Part shown: piece after piece, positions 35,501 through 47,158 of the stretch
Layout: each line of letters starts with the position of its first letter
Numbering within the stretch: position 1 is the stretch's first letter
Origin: Echinococcus granulosus
Taxonomy: Eukaryota > Platyhelminthes > Cestoda > Cyclophyllidea > Taeniidae
Direction of reading: 5' to 3'
Length of the DNA: 64,000 nt
Assembly: GCF_000524195.1 (NCBI RefSeq)
Contig: NW_020170441.1
Coordinates: 105,920 to 169,919, forward strand
The notes under the pieces: generated by a model
Database searches by the model: none
What the model was told of the DNA's origin: nothing
Seen by the model: the letters and a program-made list of their open reading frames with translations, nothing else
Made by a program: the position numbers and the translations under genes

Positions 35501-38498
35501 CCTACTGTGGGTCCTCTGAAAAACAATTATTCTAAGTTAGCCAATGTGCGTAACTTATTATAACCATGTGAAATTACTATAAACTGCTGTATTTTGATTG
35601 GAATTTTCCGGCATTTTTTGTTGGGTGATGTGATAACGGATCTGTTTCTCATCTTTCAGTATGGATTATTTCCATTAAACAAGTAAAATTTTGTACCATT
35701 CTCCGAGAACTCTTCTAAACGTTCACACCGTCGGTTTCCAAAATACGCAATATGCGGTAATGTCACTGCCTTGATGAGAATGTTGGAGTTTTGTTCCACT
35801 GTAGAGCTCACAAATGTGAGGCTGCGACAACAGCGGCAACGCCTAACCCATTCGTGATTGGGAATTTAAACAGGTGTGGCACGTCCTCCTTGCGACATCC
35901 GTTACTTCCTACTCTTAGCCAACCATGTTTATGATAATTTTTGGCACTTATTGACTCCATGACTAAAAAATATATACATCCACTTATCAGAGCCCAAGGC
36001 AATGGGAATTCGCTTAAAAGCAAGCGATGATATACTGATTCTGTCCAACTTCTGATTTTCCTTTCCATTTGGTAAAATTTCCGTTAATAATATCCTTTTG
36101 TATTCATAAAGATCACAAGCAAAATCTGCTTTTGTTCCATTGCTTTCGACGAAAAGTCTAACTGTCTCTCGATGTCTTAGCCATAAAAAATAACCTAATT
36201 CTTGCCGCACTAATTGAGCACATTAAAGTTTTTCCGGCAAGCGCCATTTCGACTACTTGAAGCAAAGTTGTCTGTGTGTATTGGCTTAACATTAAAAGTA
36301 AAATGTGTCTAAAAACCAATTGAAAATGTCTTTGAGGGAGCAGTATTTGAGCGAGAAGAGCTGTAGTGCATTTGGCATTAATGTCAGGAGATCCGATTTA
36401 GCGAGTAAACCCTATTCAGAAATAGAAAATGTCCTTCCACTACATGAATAATCATGTAGTAATTTTTAATAGATTACGTAACAGCCTCCGGGCATTTTCA
36501 ATATGCAGATTTGAAGTAAAGAGATTATATTTGCCCCTGTTTGTGCATGCCTACTTGAACCTCTTGAGCTATTTCATACTCGCCCAACATTAAGGGGGTA
36601 GGTTGGGAATGGATAAAAGTTGCCCTCATGACACGTCCACCGAACACGCCCCAAGTTCAGGTAAGGCAGGGTAAGAGCTTATGCTAATGGGAAGTGGGCG
36701 GTATGACTGGACTGATTCATGTCTTCCACTGTCAACACAAACACCACTAGCCATACATACTGGAGATTGTGTAGGTCCAGATTTGGCAGAAGGAACTCGG
36801 GAAGATTCAATCCAATTAACAAAACAGGAGGGATTGCCAACTCAACACGTGGAATGAATGGGTCGCCATTGGCTTTGGAGAAAGAGCAAGTACAATAAAT
36901 CGTAAACCGAGTACAAAAAGGGGAGCTTTGCGTCTCCCTGAATACAATACTGATTGAACTGAATGCAGGGGGACACTTGGCTTGAAAGTGATGAATTAGG
37001 GTGAAAATCAGGACGCAATAGGGGTATCCTAGCTGCGTCTGAAATTCCATTTAACTGAGACGCCTGTACTTAGGCATTTTAGAACGAACTCCCCAATCCA
37101 CACTCTAATTACCCAGGTAATTGGTGAGAATATGCTTTTCATTTTTCTAGCCATTTATTATCTCCAAATTTTCCCTTAGTTGTTTCAAGTTCATCCTTCT
37201 ACTCACGAAAATGATTTATAAATTAACTCTTAGGTTAATTGTGAAGAGATTATTATGGCCGGTGATTTTCTACCATAATGGAGACGCAAATTTTTCCTCT
37301 TGCCTCCTCATTTTCCTTGTGCACAGGAGGGAGAGGGCTTTAAGAGTGACTCGGGCGCTCCGCCCGTACACCCCAGTCCCGGTCCCTTGAGGTGGCGGAA
37401 ACAATGGCATTTGGCGCGTGCCTCTGATGGAATAAATGTACGAGTTGACTCATTCGCCGTCCCCCTGGTGCAACGACTTTGAATGAGCAGGAAAGTCATT
37501 TCCGTACTCCCTTCACTTCCCCATCAGCCAACGCAAAGGTAACATGCTTGTCTTTTTAATCGCATTGGACAAAATCCCAATGAAAAGTAGGCATAAAAAA
37601 TCAGAATGAATACTTGAATTTCTAAATTTTAATATTGGAGGTTGGAGTAGCCTTTTAAGTTTTCGACTTCCTATATTTTTACAACAATCTTAGGAAAACT
37701 GCTATCCATAAAGCCACACAAATTTGAGAGACAATATTAGCAACTTTAGTGGCACCCGTTAAGCATTGAGAACGAAATACGGCGTGTTGAATATATTTGG
37801 TAGGTTTAGTGATCTTCTAGCTCCTGGATTCACAGGCCGGACTGATAAGAAAAATAGCATAGGTGTTCCACACAAGTGTCTAACCTTTGAGGGATTGAGG
37901 TAATTTTGACCACTTGATATACCATTGATATAAAACACTTCAAGGTAAAACAAATCTCCCATCTTTAAGAAATCATAAACATCACGGGGCTATTGCCCCA
38001 AGAATAGCCTAAAGTTTTTAATATCCTAGAAATGAACTGTTGAACAGCAAAAATGTTTGATAGAGGGAGCGGGGGGAGAGAGTAAGGACTCACCGTGGTG
38101 ATAGTGATATTTTCAGCGATCTTGGAGATCGCAGCAGACTCCAGGTGGGTGTGGTGCTCCATAGCAAGTGTGACCCAGCTCATGTTGCAGCGGATGCCAA
38201 AGGTGATCAGGAAGCCAAGGGAACACATCCACGCAGTGTAGTAGCGCTTTGTGCAACGACACATGAGGATGTGCACAATGCGCGTCAGTATGTTCACCTT
38301 CATGCCCACGTCGGGTGCGTCGGCGTGAGGCGGCTCTTTATAGATGGGGAAACCATCCGGACTGATGTGTGGCGGCGGCATGGCGTCCAGCGTTGTCTGT
38401 CGGCGATGCAGCCTTCGCTGAGTTACCTGCCTCATCTCCTCCACTCCTCCTGCCCCCAGCGACTGCTGTGCGTGTTCGGCAGATGCTTTCAACTCCAT
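23571..38498 (-). CDS. VGLUT: Vesicular glutamate transporter (SLC17A6-8 / EAT-4 type)
   Basis: Loads glutamate into synaptic vesicles using the proton gradient; it marks glutamatergic neurons. Exons in transcript order: 38498-38094, 29271-29038, 28338-28251, 27464-27378, 27122-27007, 26751-26605, 26193-26064, 24321-24211, 24135-24008, 23933-23571. All phases agree; about 602 residues. Family-specific stretches include [11 protein letters not shown] in TM1, [85 protein letters not shown] and [11 protein letters not shown], followed by a polar ~80-residue tail. The arginine and glutamate equivalent to R184 and E191 of rat VGLUT2 are present, as is the TM7 arginine (ARSWSF). The position equivalent to H128 is glutamate ([11 protein letters not shown]). 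The N-terminus is inferred: ATG 38498 is the first in-frame ATG, with a possible splice acceptor just upstream. The 5' UTR may lie further upstream. Confidence 0.93.
24648..24747. other. Assembly gap (100 N)
   Basis: Exactly 100 undetermined bases inside the transporter intron between exons 26064 and 24321. Copy B of the duplicated segment begins at the very first base after the gap, so a repeat probably broke the assembly here. Confidence 0.99.
24748..25115 (+). repeat. Copy B of the duplicated segment, decayed exon fragment
   Basis: Homologous to 1-420. The part matching the coiled-coil exon reads [18 protein letters not shown] against MNSFDYLEDADTAMDAMT in copy A, so amino-acid similarity persists although the start codon is GTG. 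Similarity then stops and the frame runs on into unrelated sequence. It lies within a transporter intron, on the opposite strand to that gene. It is most simply a partial, non-functional duplicate of an exon and its upstream intron. Confidence 0.7.
27951..27970. repeat. (TCTG)n microsatellite
   Basis: A short tetranucleotide run of four full TCTG units plus partial ones inside a transporter intron. Confidence 0.9.
32787..32862 (+). ncRNA. Candidate pre-miRNA-like hairpin with let-7-type seed
   Basis: The 5' arm contains TGAGGTAGTAG at 32804-32814, identical to the first 11 bases of canonical let-7. The 76-nt segment folds by hand into an imperfect stem of about 25 pairs: 32787-32792 with 32857-32862, 32798-32800 with 32850-32852, 32801-32805 with 32845-32849, 32806-32812 with 32836-32842 (three G-U), and 32815-32818 with 32831-32834. 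A 12-nt loop closes it. It is antisense to the transporter. A 22-nt product from 32804 would run into the loop, which is a weakness. No small-RNA evidence is available. Confidence 0.3.
33271..33284. promoter_or_regulatory. RFX X-box motif
   Basis: The 14-mer GTTACCATGGCAAC matches the palindromic RFX-family X-box (GTTNCC-AT-GGNAAC) at every defined position. RFX factors drive ciliary and sensory-neuron genes. It lies in the long transporter intron, well away from any recognised start codon, so it would act as an enhancer if functional. Confidence 0.5.
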
Positions 38499-40449
38499 CC
38501 TCTCTTCAAAGCGCACTTATTTTCCTACAGCAACAAGGCACTAATCAAATAGTTCAACTGAGGACTCCTTGTCAAAAAATTGAAGCCTCCTTCCAACATC
38601 ATTCCATAATTCATGAAACGGGATGCAGTGAAGTGGTATTTCCATGAAGTGACATTTTGAAAAGCATAATAACCGGCTCAAAAGTGCAGCACGATGCCCT
38701 AAGGGCTTAGCATTCCAGATGTGCTTGTGTTGACGGAGCAGAGCACTTCAAGTGCGTCATGCGTGCCAAGTTGTCAGTGAGGACATTTTTGTGGTTGAAA
38801 CTACAGCAATCCCTATTATTGAAAAGACCTTAAATTCCCTTATGCAGAGTGGGTTAATTTAATTCATTTCGTGTCATGACCCTCCAGAAAAATCTACTTG
38901 CCATGATTTATTAGCAATAAGGGGCGTACCCGGATTAATGGCTGCCAAAAAAAAGGATCGCTTCAAATTGAGACCCCGCCCAAATTAATTTTGCGCAGAA
39001 GCGTGAGTTACCTTTTTTTTGGCTGGATTTTATGGGCGGGAGTCTTTATTTTCAAAAACATTTGCATTGTTCACGAATATCAACCACAATGGAGCCATGG
39101 GAGCCAATCTCCAAAACCAGAAGACTAATTTTGAAAATGGTCACGCTCACTTTCAAATAGAAGTCGACTATGATATGACAAGTATTTTTGAAGATATACA
39201 AGGGAAAAGTCAATGCATCAAATGTACTTTATTCGCATCATTCACTTTGAAACTCCCTTCAATGAAAACTACATATCAGTACCTGTTTGAAAGGACATTT
39301 TTTCTGCGCGATTAGGTTCCGGGGTATGTTGATGCAGGCTTGCCGAGAACGACGAATGTTGGCCCATGCAATGCCACCCTAAATGAATCCAAACCATGGA
39401 AACTAGGTATCGTGCTATCTCTCGCCTATGTACCACTGGGTCCTGGATGGTAAACAAGTATTTCACTTACTTTTACTGAAGGCCATCTAAAAAAGAACTA
39501 GCGAAGGACTGAATTCGTGGCTAGGAAACTGGAAGTGTTCAATCGAACTTCCTCCTAAGAATTTTCTTTCAGAATTAATCAACTACACATTATCAAAGGG
39601 AAGAGGAGTTTTGCGGTTACTACATTGTTGCTCGTGTTTTATGCTACCCAACTGTCCTCTCAAGCCTCTCTGACCACTGCTGTCCGTGCTACTTGTCTGC
39701 CAGCCATTCCATACGTCTGCAGTAGCGCCACTTTTACGCACTTACACTTTATAATGCCTTCAACTCCTACAGATAACTCTGGCGGTTCGGGATAGCGGTT
39801 TGGCATAAGCCACTATCCCAAGGCAACCCTCAACAAGGAGACCGTAAATAAGGTCGCGTGAGCCGATTTCGGGACTGACACACTATTACGTCCCACATTC
39901 ACTATGCCACTCCCTCACAGTCCCCTCGTTGCCTCTCTTACCACCCAGCAGCAACTATTACTGTCGCAGTCACATTCACTCTGACTAACGCCAGCCCTGA
40001 AGCAACCTTTGAAGCAGTAGCTGCCATAAAACAGCGGGTTTATAATAAAATACTTCCTTCTTAACCTCACTTTAAAATGGCGGGAATCACTAAGTGCCCA
40101 TCTTTCACTTCACCTTTTGTAAGTTCTCGTGTGATCACTTTATTAGTAATTGAGCTTGAATCAGACAAATGACTATTTTGCAGTTTCACTGCACTATTTA
40201 TTATTTCCCTGTCATCAATGCAATTAGTTGAGTGGAATTTTCTGTGCTGCTGAATGGTAAATAGCCTCCTGCCGTCCTTACTGCTATACACGAATACAGT
40301 GTGAGTTGAATAAACCATTTCCCTATAATTTGTTGCACCGTTGATGTTGTTAGACCCTGTAACCTGTTAGAAAGGGCAATCGAATTGTTATGGCAACTGA
40401 AATCACGGGCGTGTAACCGGCGATTAAAAAGGAAAATGAATATTGCCTG

Positions 40450-40771
40450 TGACGTCAAAGCCTCTCCTACTACTCCATCATATATTTTACATTCACACGT
40501 GAGTCACTAGGCTTTTTATTCATGCGGTTGAGGATGGATACACAGTGGAAATGGCCGACCGCCTGCCTGTTTACCTGCCGTGACGAGCCGGAGACGAGAG
40601 AGGCAGTGGCAGAGTGAGGTTCTGGCATCAGCAGTAGTAGTGGTAGTAGTGGCATTAACACACAGTGGCTTATGCATTCGCTGGCGCTGGCTGCATCGCT
40701 CCCACCTGGTCACTACCACCACGACCGCACCTCACGTGCGCGCGTGCATCACGTATGCACGCACACACGTG
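40450..40771. promoter_or_regulatory. Candidate promoter/enhancer block with CRE and E-boxes
   Basis: A full cAMP-response element TGACGTCA sits at 40450-40457. Perfect CACGTG E-boxes sit at 40733-40738 and 40766-40771, within a locally CpG- and GC-rich block (40560-40800). It lies about 2 kb upstream of the transporter start codon, so it may be that gene's promoter region. Transcription from here was not demonstrated. Confidence 0.4.
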
Positions 40772-43559
40772 CAGGCGTGAGCATCCGCATAAGTACGCGT
40801 GAGAAAATCGATAGTGGGCTGCCGGAGTAACATTTTCCGCCCGATTTAATTGATGCGATAATTGAGGGTACCACGATAACGCGACTAAGTCACTAAATAA
40901 TTTCAAGGTGAAACTCGTTGAACAGGCCTTCTAATCAAGAGGACTGCAGTGCCTCCAGTGCCCGTCAAGGAAGGTGACAATTTGGCATGAGAGAGCTCAA
41001 CGAGCCCCAGGGGATGCTGTGCAATTTGCTGGAACACCAACAGACAGGGGCTTAATTGATCGCCCCCCAAGTAAACTACTTACAAGTGTCTGCAATTTAC
41101 TTTTAATGAATTAGAAAAAAAAATTAATTATTTAGTTGTGGTTATTAATTACCTTTAATTTTTTCCATGTACACCGACCACTTTCGATGCGTTGCTAAAT
41201 AGCATGAGGTGGTAGACAGAAGTTGAGGCTATTTCTCTTGGAAAAAAGTGATTTTAAGGCTTGTCGTGAGACATTTCCTACCACTTCAAATGTAATCACG
41301 ATGCTTACAGGGCTACTTGATAAAAACCATCTTCAAATGCTTCTTGTTCCTCCTAACTAAGCATTTTTAGATGCATTGGAATGCCTAAAGACCACTTTCA
41401 ATAGGGGCAAAATAGTTAACTCCTCAATAAACTCATTTTAAAACTAGGCGCCCAACATTGTTGCACGTCTTTTGTACCATCAGTGACACCATCAAACAGA
41501 CAGAATAAGTGTCCGCTCAAACTAACCCCTTCCATCGCGCACTCATGCGATTCCCTGTGGTCAGAGACAGAAGTATTTGGCTAATGCGCACGAGTACAAA
41601 TGTGGGCTCGGGATTAAGGCTGCCGCTTCCTTGTGCTTAGTTCACTTCAGGGACCTGATCAGCCATGATCATCACCCTCGATATAAATGCCCCCGCTAAG
41701 GCCAACTAAACGTCATTACTAGCTACTGATACAATGAATACAAACCACACAAAGACATTCAACTACTGCTTTTCCTCTGTCTTTTGATAGCTGTCAAATA
41801 TGACAGTGAAAGAGTATTTAACTAGGCTTTTCATTTATGCTTATGTTATTGGGACACCGTTCCTCCCATAAAAAACACCTTTTTTGCTAACACTTCGAAA
41901 GTCAAGAAGCATCGCTTTCACCTACCTGACAGTCAAAGCCTATTTGACAGCCACCCAATGCAAATGATCAAACCTAAAGTGAGTAAAATCAACCACGAGT
42001 TAGGGGTAACTCTCTGGAGGCTCTAAGACATTCGCCTTAATGGGTACGCAAGAATTATCAACATGCAATGCCGGTTGAAAGTAAAACGTCTTCTAGATTG
42101 CATACATTAAAAAGAAGGGCTCTTTTAAAAAATACTACCCTAAATAAAGTGAAAGGAATGCACAGTCTTGTGATGTGTTGTCGCCGAGATGTTGCCATCT
42201 TGGGGTGGCAATTAAACGGATGATGATGAGAGAGATCTGTCAGTATGGTTATTATTTTTTGAGATGAGTAAGCTAGATGGATGAAGAATGAAGGCGCGCT
42301 TTCCGCCAAGAAATATATGTGTAGCTTCACCATTTTACAGGTACATTTTATTGATTTACGTCAAAACAATTTTTTCTCCTGCCATTGCTTCATGCATGAA
42401 TTTCAAGCCTTTGAATACTTGAAATGCCTCCACTGTACCAATGCACTGTTAACTGGGGTTCGCAATGTGCATTTAGGTCCCATTAAACAAGGAAAGATGA
42501 AAGTTCTGTTGAAATCCTGCCTTTATCGTGCGATTAGTTAGTGGTAAGTCTAAAACCACCGTGTCCTCTTTTCCGCAGTGTCACTTATAGCTCCAACCGA
42601 AAATTAATTTCTTCTGCTCCCAAATAAGTATTTTTAATTAATCACTACCCTTAAAGTGGATTTTTCATTTTATTAAATGGAGAAATATTGTTTCAATCAT
42701 TGTGCCTAATGATGAGAAGTAAAAATCCCATCACGGCACTTGGACAGTAAACACGGAATTGCAAATCCAAAATCCATTTGACATTTTTGAATACGCTCTA
42801 TATTCAGTTGCAGCACTTTACGGGTTACCAAACTTATTATCGAAAGGATAAATATCAGTTCAACCGAGAGTTCTGGGCTCTTTGCAATTTTTAAAGCTGT
42901 CAACATGCTTGACCCATGTTTACAATTCAGATTGTGGTTCAGCCAACCATGAGAGAGACAGACACCCGCAGTGATTAGGCCACAGAAGCCGGACTGGACA
43001 TTTAACTGTTTCGAAACTCAAACCACTCTGTTTTGCGATGGTTCAAAAAATAATCATGCTAAGTTTAAAAAAAATGCTTTTCTATGCATACCTTCCACTT
43101 TGGTCCTCTCTACCAACGCGTAGTATCTGGAGAAACTGGAGACAAACTTCCCTACTCCTATGGTATACCTTTGTGCAAAGATGTACGTGCCTATGCTAAT
43201 TTTACACTGAGTTCGGCGTGACGATAATATGTACCTTTTGAATTCATCTTGATGTGTAAAAATTAAAGTAGTTTGGTTAAGTGTAAAACCTCCTCAAATA
43301 CATTTTTCTTTAAAGTGTTTTAACTACAGAATCAACCAACATCTGCTGGTATGTCGTGGTCGAAAATATTTAGCGTCCTCCCATAGACTATCCACAGTAA
43401 ACAAATTGAGGGAATGAGTGCACACAATGCGCACTAGGAGAATGGGAGCAGAGTAAAGGGGTGGATAAATGAAAAGCACAAAATGAGTGATATGACTTAC
43501 TCAACGTGGGTACGACCACAAGAGGAGCCCAGTGGCCGTGTAGCATCAGTCGTTGACTT

Positions 43560-43950
43560 GTGGTGAGCGCTAATCGGTGCCGTGTGCCTGACAGGGCAAG
43601 CGGTTGGCCGGCGCTCGTTCGCCCTCTCGCCTTCGCTACCTCTCTCCACTCTCCTCTCGCCTCCTCCTCAGGTGAGCGTGGTGCGCGTGTGTGCGCTGTG
43701 CGTGCGTACGCGTTCAGGTGTACGAGATGTGGAGTACAGATAAGGCTCGTCCCCCGGCAGCGGCAGCAGCAGCAACTGCTGCCCTCACCCTTTTCACCCC
43801 TCCCTCTCTTGCCTTCTGCGCCTCACAGCAGCATACGACACGGCGCAGTGCACTGCAGCGCGGTCACGCCTCACAGAGATTGTGTGTGCGTGCGTGTGTG
43901 CACACGCACGCTCACATAATTCTGCGCGTCCGGTGAGCAGCCAATCAGAG
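43560..43950. promoter_or_regulatory. GC-rich, CpG-dense block with alternating purine-pyrimidine runs
   Basis: Base composition jumps to strongly GC/CpG-rich. The block includes CAG/CGG-type triplet runs (43755-43785), alternating GT/GC tracts (43676-43712 and 43881-43911), and an 11-bp inverted repeat (43888-43898 with 43901-43911, 2-nt spacer). Open frames of 119 and 81 codons occur but are low-complexity and look like by-products of composition. A distal promoter or 5' exon of the transporter is possible. Confidence 0.35.
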
Positions 43951-46900
43951 CTGCGTTGGGAGAAAGAGAGAAAAATGTCCCTGTTAATAATAAATGTGCG
44001 TCAGTAGATAGCGGTGTACAAAATTTTCACTCTGCTCCCATCTCTCGCTCTCCGGTAGGGTTGTGAATTTTTACGTCGATAAGCTTACTTGCCCAAATGA
44101 TTAATTTCCCCGATTAACTAAGCCTTGTACAGGAAGGGAGAGTGTTTTCCGACTCTAATGAGTTGCTTTTGTATTGATTTCCTCCTTCTTTATAACAGTA
44201 TTTATGATAACTTGCTTAATTTTTTCTGGCTTTGGGAGAAGGAAGATAGCAATATGTATCAGACCTTTGAATGAGACTTTCTCCTCCATTGCTATATATT
44301 TTGGCCTTTCGATGAATTCGAGATGTGTTAGTGTTTTTATCAGAAATGGCACTACATTGTGCTTGTCAGTTTGAGTTCTGTTTATATTTGATTTAAATGG
44401 TTTACAAATCAGGAAGGCATGAAAAGAAATCCAGTTAACGAAAGATGAGGAGTGGGCATAATACGAATTGTAAGTGATATGTTAAGCTTCATGGCCGAAG
44501 TACCACAGCTTCGACCGCTACTTTGAATTGCTAAACTAACCCCATGCGGGTGAGGAATCAATTAGGATTTGGAGCACTTTAATGACCTGCGCCTTTTGCC
44601 TTCGAAACACGGGTGTTCGGTGCGACTGAGTATAGTCAAAACTTTCTGGCTATCATTAGTGCACTGAACTTGAGGAAGGGGCTAGAGTTCCACCTCTGAA
44701 TAGAGAGGTCATTTTGCTAGAGCATCATTAGAACCTCTCTCCCATCCATAATGCACGCTTTGCTTCCTCAGTCGAGCCATATACGCAGTGATCGTGCTTC
44801 CGCCTAGTAATCAAAGCACAGTCTCGGTGTGATCACCAGTGGTTGCTGATTCATTACTTTTACCCATTATTATATTTTTATTCCTCTTTTTTCGGCATTT
44901 TTCGAACTCCAGAGCTTAAAATGCTAATAGGTACAAAATTTTTCCAATAGAGTTAAAACGGATTTGGGTAATGCCTGCAAGGATACCGATAGGGCCGGCT
45001 TTGAAATGCACTCTTTGTCAAGAATTCAGGGGAGTAGGAATTATTTTGCTTTTTAATCTCTTGATTGTATCACATACGCTATTCATAACCCATACTGTGG
45101 TTCCCTGTGATGATATCTGATATGTAAGTAGCTCATGAGAGGCTGACAAAGCAGAAACTGTGAAATAGATGGCGTACAAAAAGGTTAATCATGTCCCTCT
45201 GGTTGATAAAAAGGATGCTTTAATCAAAACGAATTCTAAGTCCAAATTTGGTGGCGAGACCAAATGAAGCTTTTGTTTGTGTGACCGGCCACCGCAACGA
45301 TGTCCCCGTATTAAAAGAAAACAAACCTTTCTTCATATATCAGCATCACAAACAGGATTCCAGTGAGGAATATTAAGTTGAAGGCTACTCACTTTCCGAC
45401 CGAGGCATAGAGACAGTGATTTTTGCAGGCAACAAAACAGCGTACTCTTTCGCTTTCAAATGATGACCAAAAGCAGCGACCCCTGCCTGACACATACCCT
45501 CAGAGGCATCACCTGAGAGGACACTCGCTCCGTTGACATTATTAGCAAACAGTCCCCCATGAATCCTGCAGACACTTTGGTTGCTTTTTTAGTCAAAGCA
45601 AGCACGTCGACAGCATGGAGAGTTTGGGGAACCAAGTGACAAGAACATTGTATCAATCACCTTGGTCCATTAAGTGGAACGATGACCATTAACTGCAAGC
45701 GCCACTTCCTTATTCGACGTACTTTAATCAACTACAACCTCTTCCACCTCTACAATACGCAAAATGCAACTCCTTCAATGAGAATGATTACTGATGACTG
45801 CCTACTTCAATAAGGCATGAACGGATGCAAAATACACCTTATCCCAATCACACGGATCACCGTGAGAGGAGGGCACGGTACTCGTCTTGCACCAAAACAT
45901 GCCATTTCGGTTTGCATGTCGCATCAAATGCACTCATCGCCAACGGCTTCCTTCCCTGCCCAAAAAAAGTCCGTGAGGAACATGTATAATTCATTTATTG
46001 GATGTATTTCCAGGTGGAGAAGGGGCCGACCAAATGCAGTGCGGAGGAGGGATTCTACAGTTGCGTTCAACGGAATGTGAAAACACCCAGACGTGGCAGA
46101 AACTTCAGCGGTCGGCTTCGAGTGCGATACCTACAAAATGAGTGGAACAAGTAAGAACAACAAGCATTCGGTAGAACCGCGCTTTAATATCAAATAGGTC
46201 CAAACGAAAAAATGTCGCTAATATATTGTAAAAAGCCATATTGCGCGAGAGAGGCAACACAAGACGGTCAGCAAAATTTATGGAGGATAGTTTAAATTAC
46301 CCCATTTATATAGAAACCGGTGAACTTAGACAAGCCCACAATTCAGCAGATATAATCGCGCCGTACTCAAAACGAATTTGGTTTAAAATAAAACTATTAT
46401 AAGGAGAATATAAGGTTGCAATCACTGTGCCCGATGTAATTTTAAACGCAAACGAAACAAATTTTATACTGGTTTTGCTTCAGTCAAGACTAAAAAAAAT
46501 AATTTGTTCTGATCCTGTGGTAGCACATGCTTTCATCAGTAAGACTATAGGAGAATATAATTTGCAAATGCACTTGAAACCACCTAAAAGATCCTGTAAT
46601 TTGAAGTACAAATAAGTCCTTTGGGAATTTGCCCGTGAAAGACAACGATCTTTTAAACGACGTCTCTTATAACCCAAGCCAACCACTACTAAATACATCA
46701 TGCCAAAAATTATCCTATGGAGGAACAGAATGGCGATCAAAATGCACCAAATTTTCTCCACATCTCACTACTTTCCTCGATTATCATACAGGTCCTACTC
46801 AGTAACAGAAAACACAATCCTGTAAAATCTAAGCCGGGTTCAAGTCGTTGCCTAGAAAACAATATAGCAACCCACGGTTTTTTGTGGGACATATTCCCGT

Positions 46901-47109
46901 GAGGTCGGTTATTATTGTAGTGGTAGTGGATTAGAATGTCCACAATTACCATGGTGGGACGATGGTGAAAATAAACAAGTTGTCTTACCAATTCCTATTC
47001 CCTGCTACCTGATTCGTAGTAAGGAAAATCAAACAACTCTGTACAAGCACTTGCTAGGAGCTATATGAATCTGCTTAGTACAAAGACTAACAACACACCG
47101 AGAACAAAA

Positions 47110-47115
47110 TTTATT
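47110..47115 (-). terminator. Polyadenylation signal of THOC5
   Basis: The plus-strand tttatt is AATAAA on the minus strand. It lies 44 nt past the THOC5 stop codon. Confidence 0.6.
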
Positions 47116-47158
47116 CTTTATATTTGAGTGTGTTCCTCGATTGATCACGCATTTACTT

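Larger units (their letters stand above)
29272..38093 (-). other. 8.8-kb first intron of the vesicular glutamate transporter
   Basis: No coding exon was recognised; the open frames present (for example at 34259-34525 and 35929-36210) have no family resemblance. It holds a let-7-like hairpin (32787-32862), an RFX X-box (33271-33284) and two small perfect hairpins (31142-31159, 36439-36460). Long first introns commonly carry enhancers, so regulatory content is plausible but inferred. Confidence 0.6.
38499..47158. other. 8.7-kb non-coding stretch upstream of the transporter
   Basis: Lies between the transporter 5' end and the THOC5 3' end. Open frames are short and none resembles a known family. 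Two GC-rich blocks (about 40560-40800 and 43560-43950) stand out against AT-rich surroundings and may include transporter promoters or untranslated 5' exons. Confidence 0.5.

Noticed and set aside
43560..43936. Overlapping open frames of 119 and 81 codons
   Set aside because: They are low-complexity (Ala/Arg/Gln, Val/Arg runs), follow the GC-rich composition, and have no splice context or family match.
46838..46858. GGGTTCAAGTC, like a tRNA B-box
   Set aside because: The flanking bases do not pair into a T-arm, and no A-box or acceptor stem is found at the right distance.
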